Positions 38,250 to 47,862 are shown, counted from the stretch's first letter. The stretch: 64,000 bases of DNA from Comamonas testosteroni ATCC 11996 (GCF_000241525.1 NZ_AHIL01000026.1:248001-312000); one strand, 5' to 3'. Program-made: numbers and translations. The notes: generated from the letters alone by a model not told the origin.

Positions 38250-38851
38250 GGCAGGCTCCTGAGCAATGGTGGAGCACGCAGGCTAACGCAATGGGGTGTC
38301 AGCGGCAATATGAGCTGTTGTGTGAGCTGGGCCCGGCGCAGTGGCCCTTGCACAGATAGACGGGGCCGCCTGAATGGCCGCTGTGCAGGGTGGCGGTTTT
38401 GTCTTCACCGCCTTTGTGTACCTCTTGAGGGTAGGTGCTGCAGCGGTCAATGGGCGGCGTTGCACTGCCACCGACCTTCAACAAGACGCACGGTTTTAGC
38501 GTTCAGACGCGGCAGCATGACGTAGCGGAGAGGGCATGGAGTCAGGGCCTCGTTGGGAGGGGAGGGGGACTCCAGTGTCAGTCGGTCTTTCACAGACTGC
38601 TCATGCTTTCTACTCGATTGATGCGTATCAGGAAGGCGCACTCACTTGGGGCTTTCTTCTTCAAAAAATCACTGATTTCAATGATTTTTTGTACACAATT
38701 TTCCTTTAAGCTCGCAATGTAAGTAATTGTCAATTTAGAAACGAATTGGTTGAGACAGCAGGAGCTGCAAGTGCGGCTGCGCAGGTCTGCCGCAGCCTAC
38801 CTCTCTCGGAATTGACGCACTTCACTATCAATTAGACGAGAGGTAAGGCCC
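38250..38851. other. 600-base intergenic region before the autotransporter
   Basis: No confident gene is seen. A minus-strand frame at 38299-38484 (61 residues, Cys-rich tail ending SYCR) could be the 3' remnant of a secreted protein, but it has no clear start signal. The half nearest the autotransporter is AT-rich and should contain its promoter, including repeated TCAATGATTTTT-like sequence near 38670. Confidence 0.4.
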
Positions 38852-41800
38852 GTGAATCAGGTCCATCGTGTGGTATTTAACGCCGTGACAGGCGTGTGGC
38901 AAGCCGTCAGCGAAATCGCCAAAGGCCGTGTGAAAAGTAGCCGTTCTTCTGTGGCGCTTGGCGGTGTTGCGGGGGTTGTTCTAGCCGGTGCGCTGGGTAG
39001 CGGATCGGCTTTGGCTGCAATTGAGCAAGAGTTCTATTGGGACCCTGCTCAGATTGGCATTCCTCCGGGATCGGGCGGTAGCGGTGTGTGGGATAACTCC
39101 AATCCTATCTGGACCGATGGTTTTGGTACCACTTCATGGTTCGGCCCTGCTGTTGCAGTCTTTCAAGGTGCAGCAGGTATTGTTAACGTGGGCAATCCTA
39201 ATCCTACAGGCGTCGTGGGGCTGAAGTTCGTCACCAATGGCTATTTGCTGAATGGGGGCACCATTCAACTGATGAATGGCAGCAGTGGTGCCTTTGATGT
39301 CAGTGTCGAACCCAACGTCACTGCTACGGTCAATACATCGCTTACGGGCATTAGCCACCTTCGCAAGCTCGGGTCTGGCACTCTTGTGCTGAATGGCGGG
39401 AATTCCTATACACAAGGAACCTCGCTGGCTGCCGGGACACTGGTGGTCGGCAACAATGCCGCGCTGGGTGCTGGTGCATTGACTGCGCTGGCGGGAACAA
39501 CGCTAGATGCCAGCACCACCGTGGCGCTAAGCAACGCTGTCGCCCTCAACGGCAACCTGAACATCGCCGGCAACGCAAACCTGACCCTCGGTGGTGTGCT
39601 CAACGGAGCCGGTGGCAGCCTTGTGAAGAACGGCGCGGCCAATCTGATCCTCAACGGCAGCAACACCTACAGCGGCGGTACCACCCTCAACGCTGGTACC
39701 CTGACCGTTGGCAATGCTGGCGCGCTGGGCAGCGGCGATCTGACAGTCGCCGGCGCCGCGACCCTGGACAACAATACCAGCGTGGCGCTGGCCAACAATG
39801 TGGTGCTCAACGCCGACCTAGGCATCGGCGGCAGCAATGCGCTGACCCTGGGCGGCGTAGTCAGCGGCGCCAGCCAGCTGATCAAGAACGGCACGGCCAA
39901 CCTGACCCTCAACGGCAGCAACACCTACGGCGGCGGCACCACCCTCAACGCCGGCAGTCTGACCGTTGGCAATGCTGGCGCGCTGGGCAGCGGCGATCTG
40001 GCGGTGAATGGGGCGAGCACGCTCAACAGCAGCGCCAACGTGACGCTGAGCAACGCGATTGCGCTCAACACCAACCTCACGGCGGGCGGTGCCAATGCGC
40101 TGACCCTCGGCGGCGTGATCAGCGGCTACGGTAGCCTGATCAAGGTCGGTAGCTCGAGCCTGACCCTCAACGGCAGCAACAACTACGACGGCACCACCGC
40201 GTTGAACACCGGCACGCTGATCGTCGGTAGCAACATGGCATTGGGCCGCGGTGTGCTGAACGCCAACGGCGGCACCACACTGGATGCGGGTGCGGCAGTG
40301 TCGCTGACCAACAACGTCAACCTGGGCGGCAACCTGACCGTCGCTGGCAGCAATGCCCTGGCCCTCAACGGTACGGTAGGCGGCATCGGCGGGCTGATCA
40401 AGAACGGCGCCGCCGACCTGACCCTCAACGGCACCAACACCTACTTCGGCAACACCGCGCTCAACGCTGGCAAGCTGATCATCGGCAGCAATATGGCGCT
40501 GAGTAGCGGCGCCCTCAACGCAGCGGCCGGAACGACGCTGGATACCAACACCAGCGTCAGCTTGGGCAACACAGTGAACCTGGCCGGCGCCCTGAACATC
40601 GGCGGCACCGCAAACCTGACCCTGGGCGGGGCGGTGAACGGCGTCGGCAGCCTGGTGAAGAACGGCACGGCCAACCTGACCCTAGCCGGCAACAACACCT
40701 ATGTCGGCGGCACAACCCTGAATGCCGGGACCCTGACCATCGGCAGCAATTCAGCGCTGGGCAGCGGTGCGTTGACCGTCTCCGGGGCCGCGACCCTGGA
40801 CAACAGCTCGGCGCTGGTCAACCTGAACAACGCGGTCACCCTCAACGCCGCCCTGACCGTCGCCGGTTCGCAGAACCTAGCCCTGGGCGGAGTGATCAGC
40901 GGCACGGGCTCGCTGGTCAAGAACGGCACGGCCAACCTGACCCTCAACGGCATCAACACCTACCAGGGCGGCACCACCCTCAATGCCGGCACGCTGACCC
41001 TCGGCACTCCGGCGGCGCTGGGCAGCGGCGCGCTCACCGTCAGCGGGGCGGCGACGCTGGACAACAGCTCGGCCCTGGTGCTGGGCAACGACATCACCCT
41101 GAACGCAGGGCTGACCGTGGCTGGCAACAACAGCCTGGTGCTCAGTGGCGTGGTCAGCGGCGCTGGCAACCTCACCAAGAGCGGCCTCGACGACCTGACG
41201 CTGATGGGCACCAACACCTTCACCGGTGCGCTGAACATTCTCGCCGGCAGTGTCTCGACCCTGAGCAGCGGCGCGCTGGGCAACACCTCCGGCGCGGCCA
41301 TCAGCGCCGGGGCCAGCCTCAACCTGGGCAGCGACGCGAGCATGGGCGGGCTGAGCGGCAGCGGCAGCGTGCAGGTCGGCGCCGGCAGCACCCTGACCGT
41401 GGGCGGGGTGAGCACCACCAGCACCTTCGACGGCGGCATCAGCGGCAGCGGCGGCCTGACCAAGGTCGGCACCGGCACCCTGAACCTCACCGGGATCAGC
41501 GGCCTGACCGGCAACACGCTGGTGAGCGGCGGCACCCTGAACCTCAGCGGCTCGCTGGGCAGCGCTCAGGTGGATGTCGGCAGCGGCGCGACCTTCACCG
41601 GCAACGGCACGGTGGTCGGCCAGCTGAACGTCGCCAACGGCGGACACCTGGCGCTGTCTTCGGGCAACCAGCTGTCGGCGAGTGGCTTGACCCTCGGCGC
41701 CAGCAGCAACCTCAACGCGGCCTTGGCCGCGCCGTCGACCACCTCGCTGATCGACGTCGGCGGCAACCTGACCCTGAACGGCAACCTCAACGTCACCGAC

Positions 41801-44800
41801 GCCGGCGGTTTCGGCGTCGGCGTGTACCGCCTGATCAACTACACAGGCAGCCTGACGAACCTGGGCCTGGACGTGGCCAGCGTGCCGGTCGGCTTCGGCC
41901 TCGGCGACCTGGTGGTGCAGACCTCGGTCGGCAACCAGGTGAACCTGCTGGTGTCGGCGCCGAACGCCAACATCCGCTTCTGGGACGGCAGCAACACCGT
42001 CGCCGATGGTACGGTGGACGGCGGCAGCGGTACCTGGAACAACGCGGGAACCAACTGGACCAGCGTCAACGGAACCCTGAACCAGATCTGGGCCGGCGAT
42101 TTTGCCGTGTTCCAGGGCACCGCCGGCACCGTGACGGTGGACGGCACGCAACTGTTCACCGGCCTGCAGTTCACCACCGATGGCTACAGCCTAGTCAACG
42201 GCACGGCGGGGCAACTGACCGCCGTCAACGGCACCGGAGGCACCACGGCGGTGCGGGTCGACCCGGGCGTGACCGCCACGATCGGCGTGAACATTGACGG
42301 CACCGGCACCCTGGCCAAGCTGGACAGCGGCACTCTGGTGCTCAATGGCGCCAACACCTACAGCGGCGGCACGCTACTCAATGGTGGCAAGATTGTCGTT
42401 GGCAACAACACCGCGCTGGGAAGTGGCGACCTCAGCACCGGCGCGAACACCAGTCTCGATGCCAGCGGCGGGGGCGTCACTCTGGCCAATGCCGTGCATC
42501 TAGGTGGCACGCTTAACGTGCCAGGCAGCGCCAATCTCACCCTCAATGGCGTGCTTGATGGCGTTGGAGGTCTAAACAAGTCGGGTGCCTCAACCTTGAC
42601 CTTGACCGGCGCCAACAACTATTTAGGGGGTACCACCCTCAATGGCGGCACCCTGCAGGTCGGCAGCAACAACGCGCTTGGGCAGGGCGCCCTGACCGTC
42701 GCTGGTGCCTCGACCCTCAGCAGCTCCGGCAATGTCACCCTGGCCAATAACGTTACCCTCAACGCCGGCCTCACTGTCGATGGCGGCAACGACCTGACGC
42801 TCAACGGTGTGATCAACGGTACTGCTGGTTTGACCAAGAGCGGCAGTGGCAACCTGACCATCAATGGCAACAACGGCTACCAGGGCGGCACCCAGCTCAA
42901 CGCCGGCCGACTGACCTTGGGTAGTAGTGGCGCCTTGGGCACAGGAACGCTTGCGGTTACGGCCGACGCCACTCTCGCCAACATCTCGCCGATGGCCCTG
43001 GGCAATACCATCGCTCTGAGCAATAGCGCCAATCTGACCGTCGAAACAGCCAACGCACTGATCCTCAGCGGCGATCTTGGTGGCAACGGCAACCTGATCA
43101 AGACCGGCGTGGACGATCTCACCCTGGTCGGGGTCAAGACATTTACCGGCAATGTCGATATTCAGGCTGGTTCGCTCACCACACTTGGCAGCGGTGTGTT
43201 GGCAAACGTCGGAACCCTCAATGTTGGCTCCAGCGGCCAGTTAAATCTCAATGGCAACGCCAGCCTGGGCAGCCTGACCGGCAGCGGCCAAGTTGATGTT
43301 GGTATTGGCAGCGTCCTGAGCCTTGGCAGCAACAACTTCAACAGCACCTTCGTCGGTAGCCTCAATGGCCTGGGCGGGCTGACCAAGGTCGGCAGCGGCA
43401 CCCTGACCCTGACCGGCAACAGCAACCTGGCCGACAACACCCTGGTCAACGCCGGCACCTTGAAGGTTGACGGCACCTTGGGCAGCAACCTGCTGACGGT
43501 GGCCAGCGGTGCGACCCTTACCGGCAGCGGCAATGCCAATGCCACGGTGGTCATCGGCAACGGTGGCCAACTGGCGGGGCAGAGCGGCAGCACCCTGGGT
43601 CTCGGCAGCCTGGTGCTCAATAGCGGCTCGATCGTCAATGCGGGCCTGGGCGCTCCGTCTACCGGCGGCACGGCCCTGTTTAGCGTTGGTGGCAATCTGA
43701 CCCTCGACGGCACGCTTAATGTCAGCAACATCGGTGGCTTTGGCAACGGTGTGTACCGGATCTTCAACTACAGCGGTGGGCTCACCGACAACGGTCTGGA
43801 CTTCGGCAGCCTGCCGCTGGGCGTGGCCCTTGGCGATGTGAGCCTGCAGACAGCCCTGGCGAATCAGGTCAACTTGCTGGTCAGCTCTGCGGGACTGGGT
43901 CTCCAATTCTGGAACGGTAGTCAGACTGTTCCTACAGGCCAGATTGAAGGTGGCGCAGGTGTATGGAATGCTAGCAACTCCAACTGGAGCGATGCTAACG
44001 GCATGCTCAGCGCCACGTGGGGCAATAACTTTGCAGTGTTCCAGGGCACAGGAGGTGACGTCACTGTCGAAGGAAGTCATACCGTCAATGGAATGCAGTT
44101 CGTCAGCAATGGCTATCGTCTGCTGGCGGGCACTGGTGGCGAGCTCAACCTTGTCAATGACACTGGTGGGAATACCAATCTGCGCGTCGACCCAGGCGCG
44201 ACCGCCATCCTCGACGTTGGTCTGACCGGCAGCGGCAAGCTCAACAAGCTTGACACCGGAACCCTGGTGCTTAACGGCAGCAATACCTATACCGGTGGCA
44301 CCGTCCTCAGCGGCGGCACCTTGGTTGCTGGAAACAACAATGCTCTAGGTAGCGGAATGTTGGAAACCGCTGCTGGTGTAACGCTTGACAGCAACACCGC
44401 TGTGAAATTGAGCAACGCCATCAGCCTGGGCGGTCCGTTGAATATTGCGGGTAGCAATAATCTGGAGCTGGCTGGAGTGATCAATGGTGCTGGCGGTCTG
44501 GTCAAGAATGGCAGTGCGGCCCTTACTTTGAGCGGAAGTAACGGCTACAACGGCACCACCACCATCAACGCTGGCACGCTGCAAGTCGGCAATGGTGGCA
44601 CCAGCGGCAATCTGGGCACCGGCGCTGTGACCAATAATGGCTCTCTGGTTTTCAACCGCAGCGATGCCACGACCGTCTCCAACAATATCAGCGGCACCGG
44701 TAGCCTCGTTCATGTCGGCACGGGCATCACCACCCTGACCGGCAGCAACAGCTATACCGGCGGCACTTTTGTGCAAGCGGGTACGTTGAAGATCGGCACT

Positions 44801-46831
44801 CTCTCCTCGCTGGTGCAAGGCACGCTCTATCAAGTGAGCTCGGGCGCCACGCTGGATCTCAACGGCTATGCACTCAAGACCGGTGGCATCTCTGGCACGG
44901 GGCACGTCGCCTTGGGCTCGCAAGGCCTGACGGTGAACACCGCTGCGGGGGCCGTTTCCGAGTTCGACGGCAAGATGGATGGCACGGGTGAGCTGATCAA
45001 GCAAGGCGACGGCACGCTGTCGCTGAACACCGCCAACAGCTTCAGCGGCGGTGTCAGCCACAAGGGTGGCAATATCAACCTCGGCAACGAGAAGGGTCTG
45101 GGTAGCGGCACGCTGTCCATGGACGATGACACGAAGATTACCTTGATCGCCAACGGCATGACCATTGCCAACAACCTGCACATGACCGGCAACAACGATC
45201 CCATCGTTGACACCGGCAGCAACAACGGAACTTGGACCGGTGCCATCACCGGAGCGGGCTTCCTGACCAAGCAAGGCACTGGCACGCTGACGATGACCAG
45301 CACCGGCAATACCTACACAGGCGCCACCGATGTCGCCCAGGGTACCTTGCAAGCAGGCGCTGCCAACACCTTCAGCAGCACCTCGGCCCACACTGTGGCC
45401 AGCGGCGCTGTGCTGGATCTGGCGGGCTACAACCAGACCCTGGCCAGCCTGAACAACAGCGGCACCGTCAAGCTCAGCAGCAACAGCGGTGCAGCACCGG
45501 GCACGGTGCTGAAGGTTACCGGCGCTTATGTGGGCAACAACGGCAACCTGGGCCTGTCCACTGTGCTGGGTGCGGACGGCAGCGCCACCGACAAGCTGCT
45601 GCTGTCCGGCGCCTCGGCCGTGGCCAGCGGTAGCACCACGGTGCACATCACCAATGCCGGCGGTCTGGGCGCTCAGACTACGGGCAACGGTATTGGGATC
45701 ATCGGTACGGAGAACGGAGCCAGCCTGCAGCCGGGCAGCTTCACCCTGGCTGGCGGTCATGTGGATGCCGGTGCCTATGAGTACCGCCTGACGCAAAACA
45801 CCCAGGGTGCGGCTCTGCATTCGACCACTACTGCTCCCACAACGCCCACGACACCGACCACGGCCTACCGTGCCGAAGTGCCGCTGCTGTCGGCCCTGCC
45901 GGCACAGCTGCGCCAGGCCGACATGGCCATGCTGGGGGATCTGCGCAAGCGCATGGGCGATGAAGGCGCACAAGCCACGACCAGCTCCGACACAGGCGCC
46001 AGCCGCCGAGTGTGGGGCCGTATTCTGCGCACCGATCCCAAGATCAGCCAGCAAGGCACCGTCAGCCCCGAGAGCAGCGGTCACCTGACCGGCTTCCAGG
46101 CAGGTCTGGATCTGTATGCCGACCAGAGCATCAAGGCCGGCATCTATGTCGGTCAGCTTGAAGGCGACATGAGCGTCAAGGGCTTTGCCAGCGGCGTGGA
46201 TCGCAAATACGTCGGCTTCAACAACCTGCGCACCCGCTACCTGGGTGTGTACGGCACCTGGCAAGATCAGTCTGGCCTGTATGCCGATGCCGTGCTGCAA
46301 GGCGCTGACTACCGCAGCGACCTGCGCACCGCCGGCGACACAGCCCAGGCCCGCACCAAGGGCAGCGGCTGGCTGGCTTCTCTGGAAATGGGCAAGGCCT
46401 TTGCTGTGACCTCCAACTGGCAGATCGAGCCTCAGGCGCAGATCATCTACCGCAAGCTGAGCATCGACGACACAGCGCTGAGCCTGGCCACGGTCAAGAA
46501 CAAGGCCGACGATGACTGGACCGTGCGCCTGGGTGCCCGCATCAAGGGTAACTTTGCGACCGGCGCCGGCGTGCTGCAGCCCTATGGCCGCATCAACGTC
46601 TACAAGGCGAGCAACACCACCGACATCGCCAGCTTTGCGGCGCCGGGCGGCACCACCGACATCAAGGCCAAGGGCGGCTATACCGCGACCGAGATGGCTG
46701 CCGGTGCGAGCCTGCAGATCAACCCGCGCACCAGTGTTTATGGTGAGTTGGGCAAGCTGTGGGCCAATGGCGGCGACAGCCGGGTCAAGAGCGGGGTGCA
46801 GGCCTCCATTGGCGTAAAGGTGCAGTGGTAA
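38852..46831 (+). CDS. Giant autotransporter with PATR-type beta-helix repeats
   Basis: This 2659-residue type V secreted surface protein is probably an adhesin or aggregation factor. GTG start with GAGAGGTAAGG upstream. An extended signal peptide (ESPR) MNQVHRVVFNAVTGVWQAVS is followed by a hydrophobic core and a cleavage site near ALAA (about 56). The passenger (about 57-2320) is built from autotransporter-associated beta-strand repeats such as NTYSGGTTLNAGTLTVGN, in 86-residue units. Three super-modules begin near residues 60, 1043 and 1685. A Thr/Pro linker (about 2326) leads to the beta-barrel (about 2386-2659), which ends in Trp as outer-membrane barrels do. I see no Cys. A strong terminator follows. 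Confidence 0.93.
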   Translation: MNQVHRVVFNAVTGVWQAVSEIAKGRVKSSRSSVALGGVAGVVLAGALGSGSALAAIEQEFYWDPAQIGIPPGSGGSGVWDNSNPIWTDGFGTTSWFGPAVAVFQGAAGIVNVGNPNPTGVVGLKFVTNGYLLNGGTIQLMNGSSGAFDVSVEPNVTATVNTSLTGISHLRKLGSGTLVLNGGNSYTQGTSLAAGTLVVGNNAALGAGALTALAGTTLDASTTVALSNAVALNGNLNIAGNANLTLGGVLNGAGGSLVKNGAANLILNGSNTYSGGTTLNAGTLTVGNAGALGSGDLTVAGAATLDNNTSVALANNVVLNADLGIGGSNALTLGGVVSGASQLIKNGTANLTLNGSNTYGGGTTLNAGSLTVGNAGALGSGDLAVNGASTLNSSANVTLSNAIALNTNLTAGGANALTLGGVISGYGSLIKVGSSSLTLNGSNNYDGTTALNTGTLIVGSNMALGRGVLNANGGTTLDAGAAVSLTNNVNLGGNLTVAGSNALALNGTVGGIGGLIKNGAADLTLNGTNTYFGNTALNAGKLIIGSNMALSSGALNAAAGTTLDTNTSVSLGNTVNLAGALNIGGTANLTLGGAVNGVGSLVKNGTANLTLAGNNTYVGGTTLNAGTLTIGSNSALGSGALTVSGAATLDNSSALVNLNNAVTLNAALTVAGSQNLALGGVISGTGSLVKNGTANLTLNGINTYQGGTTLNAGTLTLGTPAALGSGALTVSGAATLDNSSALVLGNDITLNAGLTVAGNNSLVLSGVVSGAGNLTKSGLDDLTLMGTNTFTGALNILAGSVSTLSSGALGNTSGAAISAGASLNLGSDASMGGLSGSGSVQVGAGSTLTVGGVSTTSTFDGGISGSGGLTKVGTGTLNLTGISGLTGNTLVSGGTLNLSGSLGSAQVDVGSGATFTGNGTVVGQLNVANGGHLALSSGNQLSASGLTLGASSNLNAALAAPSTTSLIDVGGNLTLNGNLNVTDAGGFGVGVYRLINYTGSLTNLGLDVASVPVGFGLGDLVVQTSVGNQVNLLVSAPNANIRFWDGSNTVADGTVDGGSGTWNNAGTNWTSVNGTLNQIWAGDFAVFQGTAGTVTVDGTQLFTGLQFTTDGYSLVNGTAGQLTAVNGTGGTTAVRVDPGVTATIGVNIDGTGTLAKLDSGTLVLNGANTYSGGTLLNGGKIVVGNNTALGSGDLSTGANTSLDASGGGVTLANAVHLGGTLNVPGSANLTLNGVLDGVGGLNKSGASTLTLTGANNYLGGTTLNGGTLQVGSNNALGQGALTVAGASTLSSSGNVTLANNVTLNAGLTVDGGNDLTLNGVINGTAGLTKSGSGNLTINGNNGYQGGTQLNAGRLTLGSSGALGTGTLAVTADATLANISPMALGNTIALSNSANLTVETANALILSGDLGGNGNLIKTGVDDLTLVGVKTFTGNVDIQAGSLTTLGSGVLANVGTLNVGSSGQLNLNGNASLGSLTGSGQVDVGIGSVLSLGSNNFNSTFVGSLNGLGGLTKVGSGTLTLTGNSNLADNTLVNAGTLKVDGTLGSNLLTVASGATLTGSGNANATVVIGNGGQLAGQSGSTLGLGSLVLNSGSIVNAGLGAPSTGGTALFSVGGNLTLDGTLNVSNIGGFGNGVYRIFNYSGGLTDNGLDFGSLPLGVALGDVSLQTALANQVNLLVSSAGLGLQFWNGSQTVPTGQIEGGAGVWNASNSNWSDANGMLSATWGNNFAVFQGTGGDVTVEGSHTVNGMQFVSNGYRLLAGTGGELNLVNDTGGNTNLRVDPGATAILDVGLTGSGKLNKLDTGTLVLNGSNTYTGGTVLSGGTLVAGNNNALGSGMLETAAGVTLDSNTAVKLSNAISLGGPLNIAGSNNLELAGVINGAGGLVKNGSAALTLSGSNGYNGTTTINAGTLQVGNGGTSGNLGTGAVTNNGSLVFNRSDATTVSNNISGTGSLVHVGTGITTLTGSNSYTGGTFVQAGTLKIGTLSSLVQGTLYQVSSGATLDLNGYALKTGGISGTGHVALGSQGLTVNTAAGAVSEFDGKMDGTGELIKQGDGTLSLNTANSFSGGVSHKGGNINLGNEKGLGSGTLSMDDDTKITLIANGMTIANNLHMTGNNDPIVDTGSNNGTWTGAITGAGFLTKQGTGTLTMTSTGNTYTGATDVAQGTLQAGAANTFSSTSAHTVASGAVLDLAGYNQTLASLNNSGTVKLSSNSGAAPGTVLKVTGAYVGNNGNLGLSTVLGADGSATDKLLLSGASAVASGSTTVHITNAGGLGAQTTGNGIGIIGTENGASLQPGSFTLAGGHVDAGAYEYRLTQNTQGAALHSTTTAPTTPTTPTTAYRAEVPLLSALPAQLRQADMAMLGDLRKRMGDEGAQATTSSDTGASRRVWGRILRTDPKISQQGTVSPESSGHLTGFQAGLDLYADQSIKAGIYVGQLEGDMSVKGFASGVDRKYVGFNNLRTRYLGVYGTWQDQSGLYADAVLQGADYRSDLRTAGDTAQARTKGSGWLASLEMGKAFAVTSNWQIEPQAQIIYRKLSIDDTALSLATVKNKADDDWTVRLGARIKGNFATGAGVLQPYGRINVYKASNTTDIASFAAPGGTTDIKAKGGYTATEMAAGASLQINPRTSVYGELGKLWANGGDSRVKSGVQASIGVKVQW
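39666..40959 (+). repeat. Tandem 258-261 bp units in the autotransporter passenger
   Basis: Five successive units begin at about 39666, 39924, 40182, 40440 and 40698, with the next at 40959. Each encodes about 86 residues around the core NTY-GGTTLNAG. The DNA itself is highly similar between units, for example the recurring run GCCAACCTGACCCTCAACGG, so recombination between units should be frequent. Confidence 0.8.
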
Positions 46832-46877
46832 GCACGAGTGCGTAGCTTTCCTGCAAAGGAGGCTACATAACAAAACT

Positions 46878-46913
46878 GAGGCCCATAGTCATAATGACTA
46901 TGGGCCTCTTTTT
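46878..46913 (+). terminator. Rho-independent terminator of the autotransporter gene
   Basis: A perfect 15-base inverted repeat beginning GAGGCCCATAG (46878-46892 with 46894-46908) is followed by TTTTT. It lies 46 bases after the stop. Confidence 0.9.
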
Positions 46914-47106
46914 ATATTGTCACTATGAGAAGTAAAGCTGACGCTGGAGGTCTGAGTTGCCGACGGCCAGGCAGAGTAGGGTAGCTGTGACGCATGGAAG
47001 CGTCAGGGGAGTTTTCTGGGGAGTTTAGGGGGCGCGGCGAGAATTGAAATGATGTCGCTCAGAGGGAGAAACACTTGGTGTCACCCCCTTAAACCCCGGC
47101 CTGATC

Positions 47107-47123
47107 GGTTCGATTCCCATCGC
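47107..47123 (+). repeat. 17-bp copy of the tRNA-Gly 3' part, candidate attachment site
   Basis: GGTTCGATTCCCATCGC is identical to 32539-32555 of the tRNA-Gly gene and in the same orientation. It continues into ATAGGCACCA, so it resembles a tRNA 3' end without a complete tRNA. It may mark the far end of the island that starts at the tRNA. Caution: GGTTCGATTCC is the T-arm consensus of many tRNAs, so only the last six bases are specific. Confidence 0.45.
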
Positions 47124-47191
47124 ATAGGCACCAATGCTGCAGACCTTGCAGGTTGGACCGCATCTAAAGACTGCTGCTGACCAGTCCGCTG

Positions 47192-47536
47192 ATGGGGATT
47201 GGTTTAGACGAGGCGCGAAGCCGCAGGTGGCAAAGAAGTATGACAAGGCGAAGCAACGACGTATCAAGGGTCGTGTTAATGGCCCCTGGCGAATGCGTTG
47301 CATTGGTTGGTTGGATCCAGGCAGACTTTGACTGGTATTTCGCGGTGCTCCATGTAAATCGCGGCAATCAATTTCGCGGCTTTTCGATTAGCAATCGGTT
47401 GATGGCCCCCAATTCTCTTTTCTGGGCCAAGGCCTCAATACTCGATTGGTTGCTGCGAACTAAAAGAAAAATTGCTGCAAAGGAAAAAGCCAAGGCGATC
47501 GCGAAGGCGGCAGCGGCTTCGTTGATGACGGTTTAA
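47192..47536 (+). CDS. Hypothetical small protein (doubtful)
   Basis: This open frame of 114 codons runs from the dispersed repeat into unique sequence. The C-terminal part is basic (KRKIAAKEKAKAIAKAAAAS). The first 30 codons are repeat sequence, so an internal ATG near 47280 would be a more believable start. There is no recognisable family and no clear ribosome binding site. It ends convergently against the next frame. Confidence 0.25.
   Translation: MGIGLDEARSRRWQRSMTRRSNDVSRVVLMAPGECVALVGWIQADFDWYFAVLHVNRGNQFRGFSISNRLMAPNSLFWAKASILDWLLRTKRKIAAKEKAKAIAKAAAASLMTV
47201..47277 (-). repeat. Dispersed 77-bp repeat, copy 1 (inverted)
   Basis: The reverse complement matches 59219-59295 without gaps in 65 of 77 positions by hand alignment, and weaker similarity continues about 40 bases further. 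The conserved core is GGCTTCGCGCCTCGTCT. The stretch produces open frames on both strands that look alike in both copies but do not resemble real proteins. Confidence 0.75.
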
Positions 47537-47862
47537 GGTACCAAAAGCCACAGCAAGCCAAGTGTTGTGGTCAAGAAGACTGTGAAAATTGCTGCCAGAA
47601 GAATTTGACTTTGTTTTTCCCCCGTCAGCCTTTTACGCCGTGAAGAACTTGAAAAATAGGCCTGGTGATAGAAGCACAAAAAACAGGCCGAAGTCAGAAG
47701 GCTATCCAGCGTCCGCAGCACCAGCTCAATAAATTGCTTCAAGCGCAGCCATAGAGCCAGAGGTCCGAGCAGGCTTGTACAAGGAGTACACAAGAATTGA
47801 GCTTGAGATGAAAGAACTGGAGTGAGATATAAAAAGAGCGAGAAGTTGGGCAGCTTCCTCAT
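47533..47862 (-). CDS. Hypothetical small membrane protein (doubtful)
   Basis: This 109-codon frame has a C-terminal hydrophobic helix (ILLAAIFTVFLTTTLGLLWLLVP) preceded by a basic loop (SSSRRKRLTGEKQ), and a weaker hydrophobic stretch before that. Base composition is lower in GC than in neighbouring genes, which fits recent acquisition or non-coding DNA. No family is recognised. Confidence 0.35.
   Translation of the reverse strand: MRKLPNFSLFLYLTPVLSSQAQFLCTPCTSLLGPLALWLRLKQFIELVLRTLDSLLTSACFLCFYHQAYFSSSSRRKRLTGEKQSQILLAAIFTVFLTTTLGLLWLLVP

Noticed and set aside
38299-38484. A 61-codon Cys-containing frame before the autotransporter
   Set aside because: There is no ribosome binding site or signal peptide, and an overlapping frame of similar length exists. 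It may be a gene remnant, so it is only mentioned in the intergenic entry.
40877-42151. A 424-codon antisense frame in the autotransporter passenger
   Set aside because: It is a mirror of the GC-rich repeats, with the same Val/Ala/Gly/Arg pattern repeated every unit.
39666-43000. Regularly spaced repeats that might be taken for a CRISPR array
   Set aside because: The units are 258 bases long, in frame, and code for the beta-helix repeats of the autotransporter.
44345-46873. An 842-codon open frame antisense to the autotransporter 3' half
   Set aside because: It follows the repeat structure of the plus-strand gene and has the shadow-like Ala/Gly/His/Gln composition. No family signature or ribosome binding site was seen.
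47025-47303. A minus-strand frame whose product resembles that of 59025-59417
   Set aside because: The similarity comes from the 77-bp dispersed repeat and from a tRNA-like end read backwards, not from a conserved protein.
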